Shown: piece by piece, positions 7,748 through 8,679 of the stretch
Numbering within the stretch: position 1 is the stretch's first letter
Layout: every line of letters begins with the position of its first letter
Assembly (NCBI GenBank): GCA_944326495.1
Contig: CALVEE010000162.1
Coordinates: forward strand, 1 to 8,679
DNA length: 8,679 nt
Direction of reading: 5' to 3'
From: Candidatus Gastranaerophilales bacterium
GTDB taxonomy: Bacteria > Cyanobacteriota > Vampirovibrionia > Gastranaerophilales > Gastranaerophilaceae
Position numbers and translations under genes: made by a program
Notes under the pieces: model-generated
Told to the model about the DNA's origin: nothing
The model's input: only the letters and a program-made list of their open reading frames with translations
The model's database searches: none

Positions 7748-8382
7748 TTGATAAAGAGAAGTTAAAAGCGAATTTTAAAGAGACAGTTGATACAATCGTT
7801 TTTGTAGTAGTTGCTGTAATTTTAATACGATGTTTTGTAGCGGAGCTAAGATGGATACCATCCGGTTCAATGAATCCTACGCTTGTAGAGGGGGACAGGA
7901 TTGTTGTAGAGAAGTTAACAAAATTCCCAAATCTTATCAGGACTCACCGTTTTGAAAACACTCCCAAGCGCGGAGATATAATGATATTCTACCCGCCTTT
8001 TGTGAAATTAGAGACAACTCCCTGGGCAGTATTCAGCAGACTTACCGGATTTTTCTGCAAGGATATCGCTTATATTAAGCGGGTTGTAGGACTTCCCGGA
8101 GAAAAATTAGAAATTAAAGAGAATACAGACGGCTCTTTCACTGTATTTATTAATGACAAACCGCTTGAAGAAGATTATATTAAGAGCAAATACGATTTTC
8201 ATAAATGCCGTGAAGATATGTTCTGCGGCCCTTTAATTATTCCGGATGGACAGTATTTTATGATGGGCGATAACAGGGGGAATTCAATGGACAGCCGTTT
8301 TTGGGGAACATTACCGAAAGAAAGATTTATTGGCCGTGCGGTATTTTTATTCTGGCCGTTTACCCATATGAAAGGTTTATAA
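7744..8382 (+). CDS. lepB: Signal peptidase I
   Basis: A 212-residue type I signal peptidase (Ser/Lys protease, family S26). It cuts signal peptides from exported proteins at the outer face of the inner membrane. A short cytoplasmic N-terminus is followed by one membrane span (about residues 14-33). All family boxes are present: IPSGSMNPTL with the catalytic Ser42; RGDIMIFYPP (76-85); YIKRVVGLPGE with the catalytic Lys112; and MMGDNRGNSMDSR (173-185). Between boxes C and D lies an extended, partly hydrophobic insert (about 86-108, containing PWAVFSRLTGFF). C155 and C161 are six residues apart, the same spacing as the disulfide pair of E. coli LepB. The start overlaps the preceding stop by 4 bp (ATGA), which suggests translational coupling. 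Likely substrates in this window include the signal-peptide protein starting at 5528. The assignment is very secure. Confidence 0.97.
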   Translation: MIDKEKLKANFKETVDTIVFVVVAVILIRCFVAELRWIPSGSMNPTLVEGDRIVVEKLTKFPNLIRTHRFENTPKRGDIMIFYPPFVKLETTPWAVFSRLTGFFCKDIAYIKRVVGLPGEKLEIKENTDGSFTVFINDKPLEEDYIKSKYDFHKCREDMFCGPLIIPDGQYFMMGDNRGNSMDSRFWGTLPKERFIGRAVFLFWPFTHMKGL

Positions 8383-8404
8383 CTAAAGTTATAGAAATTT
8401 CTAA
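8378..8404 (+). other. AT-rich palindromes at the lepB 3' end
   Basis: TATAAC (8378-8383, overlapping the stop codon) pairs with GTTATA (8388-8393) around a TAAA loop. TAGAAATTTCTA (8392-8403) is a second, overlapping palindrome. No T-run follows, so this is not a convincing intrinsic terminator. It may protect the 3' end or leave lepB transcription to continue toward flagellin. Confidence 0.35.
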
Positions 8405-8415
8405 CTATTTGGGAA

Positions 8416-8444
8416 TTTAAAAAAGCTAAACCAGCAATTATTAT
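8416..8444 (+). promoter_or_regulatory. Candidate promoter of the flagellin gene
   Basis: TTTAAA (8416-8421), a 17-bp spacer and TATTAT (8439-8444) match a housekeeping-type promoter at 4 of 6 and 5 of 6 positions. An overlapping TATATT (8442-8447) is an alternative -10. Transcription would begin near 8451, giving a leader of roughly 120 nt that contains all the structures listed next. I found no match to the flagellar sigma-28 consensus (TAAA-N15-GCCGATAA) or to a sigma-54 -24/-12 pair, which would be more usual for flagellin, so confidence is moderate to low. Confidence 0.35.
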
Positions 8445-8463
8445 ATTAGTGTGAAGATATAAA

Positions 8464-8543
8464 AACCCTAAAAGGCTTACTGATAGGTTCAGTCAAGCCT
8501 TAGTGAACATATGGCAGCTTGAAAAACTGCCAAGTTCAAGGAT
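8464..8543 (+). promoter_or_regulatory. Structured 5' leader of flagellin mRNA
   Basis: The first element is AAGGCTTACTGA (8472-8483), loop TAGGT (8484-8488), TCAGT (8489-8493), a bulged C (8494) and AAGCCTT (8495-8501). This gives a 12-bp stem with one bulge. Four loop bases, TAGG (8484-8487), could also pair with CCTA (8467-8470). The second element is TGGCAG (8512-8517) / CTGCCA (8527-8532). Within its loop is CTTGAA (8518-8523), complementary to TTCAAG (8535-8540). These two helices interlock as an H-type pseudoknot or act as mutually exclusive folds. Connecting loops are short (0, 3 and 2 nt), so a full pseudoknot would need a base pair or two opened. It does not look like the GEMM c-di-GMP riboswitch or another class I recognise. 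A regulatory RNA role is inferred from the helices and their position before flagellin. Confidence 0.5.
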
Positions 8544-8558
8544 GAAGTAAATAAAGAA

Positions 8559-8564
8559 AAGGAG
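8559..8564 (+). promoter_or_regulatory. Strong Shine-Dalgarno site of flagellin
   Basis: AAGGAG with an 8-nt spacer to the ATG at 8573. It fixes the flagellin start and stands out because no other gene start in the window has a recognisable ribosome site. The AGGA here (8560-8563) is also the second of two AGGA motifs; the first is at 8539-8542. Confidence 0.85.
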
Positions 8565-8572
8565 ATCACACT

Positions 8573-8679
8573 ATGGCTTCAATCACAGTCAACACAAACT
8601 TAGCGTCACTCACGGCGCAGAGGAATTTGTCGGCCGCAACTACCGGCATGAACACTGCAATGGAGAGATTATCAACCGG
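8573..8679 (+). CDS. fliC: Flagellin, N-terminal fragment (cut by window edge)
   Basis: The 35 complete codons visible read as a typical flagellin N-terminus: MASITVNTNLASLTAQRNL, then a helix with Leu/Met heptad-like spacing ending in MERLST, with the next codon cut at GG (probably Gly). This matches the D0 domain of bacterial flagellins (V/I-N-T-N-x-x-S-L-x-A-Q-R-N-L and R-L-S-T/S-G). In other flagella D0 forms the coiled-coil inner tube of the filament, and the protein is exported by the flagellar type III apparatus without a cleaved signal peptide. The start is secure from the Shine-Dalgarno and the family N-terminus. The C-terminal half is outside the window, so the number of domains and glycosylation sites cannot be judged. 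The name is generic; the genome may hold several flagellin paralogues. Confidence 0.95.
   Translation, partial: MASITVNTNLASLTAQRNLSAATTGMNTAMERLST

Noticed and set aside
8427..8453. Sigma-28 flagellar promoter (TAAA at 8427-8430)
   Set aside because: The -10 position reads TTAGTGTG, not GCCGATAA.
8464..8543. c-di-GMP (GEMM-I or type II) riboswitch before flagellin
   Set aside because: The conserved GEMM core and the type II pseudoknot sequences are not present; only the location suggested it.

Overview
This 8.7 kb window is AT-rich chromosomal DNA from what looks like a flagellated, two-membrane (diderm) bacterium. The envelope evidence is a 1,446-residue AsmA/TamB-like protein and a secreted CsgG/TolB-like protein. 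The motility evidence is the start of a flagellin gene at the right edge. Low GC, scarce Shine-Dalgarno sequences and this protein set would fit a non-photosynthetic relative of Cyanobacteria (Vampirovibrionia/Melainabacteria, Gastranaerophilales-like). That placement is an inference from general character, not from a marker gene. The genetic code appears standard: UGA is used as a stop at 7745-7747.

Layout: (1) Bases 1-1094 (+) are the 3' part of a gene whose start lies outside the window. It encodes an acidic protein with a C-terminal EF-hand pair. (2) Bases 1097-5437 (-) hold the large AsmA/TamB-like gene, convergent with the first gene and only 2 bp from it. (3) Bases 5438-5527 are a 90-bp divergent promoter region. 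Both outward promoters put a good -10 box so close to the start codon that leaderless or nearly leaderless mRNAs are predicted. (4) Bases 5528-6670 (+) encode a secreted protein with a CsgG/TolB-like N-terminal half and a charged helical tail. (5) Bases 6671-6946 are intergenic and include a GC-rich, palindrome-bearing block (about 6681-6870) that looks like a dispersed repeat. (6) Bases 6947-7747 and 7744-8382 (+) are a polyprenyl-synthase-like gene and the type I signal peptidase lepB, overlapping by 4 bp (ATGA). (7) Bases 8383-8572 are a structured 190-bp leader region before flagellin, which starts at 8573 and runs off the window.

How it fits together: most of the genes serve the cell envelope, through lipid transport between membranes (AsmA/TamB-like), a periplasmic factor, isoprenoid metabolism, release of exported proteins (LepB) and the flagellum. 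The most notable non-coding signals are the paired leaderless promoters at 5444-5521 and the flagellin leader. That leader has a 12-bp hairpin with one bulge, a pair of interlocking 6-bp inverted repeats that could form a pseudoknot or a switch, and two AGGA motifs placed like CsrA sites. The polyprenyl-synthase homologue has an intact first aspartate-rich motif but an eroded second one, so its activity is uncertain. I saw no CRISPR array, tRNA, rRNA, transposase or phage gene.
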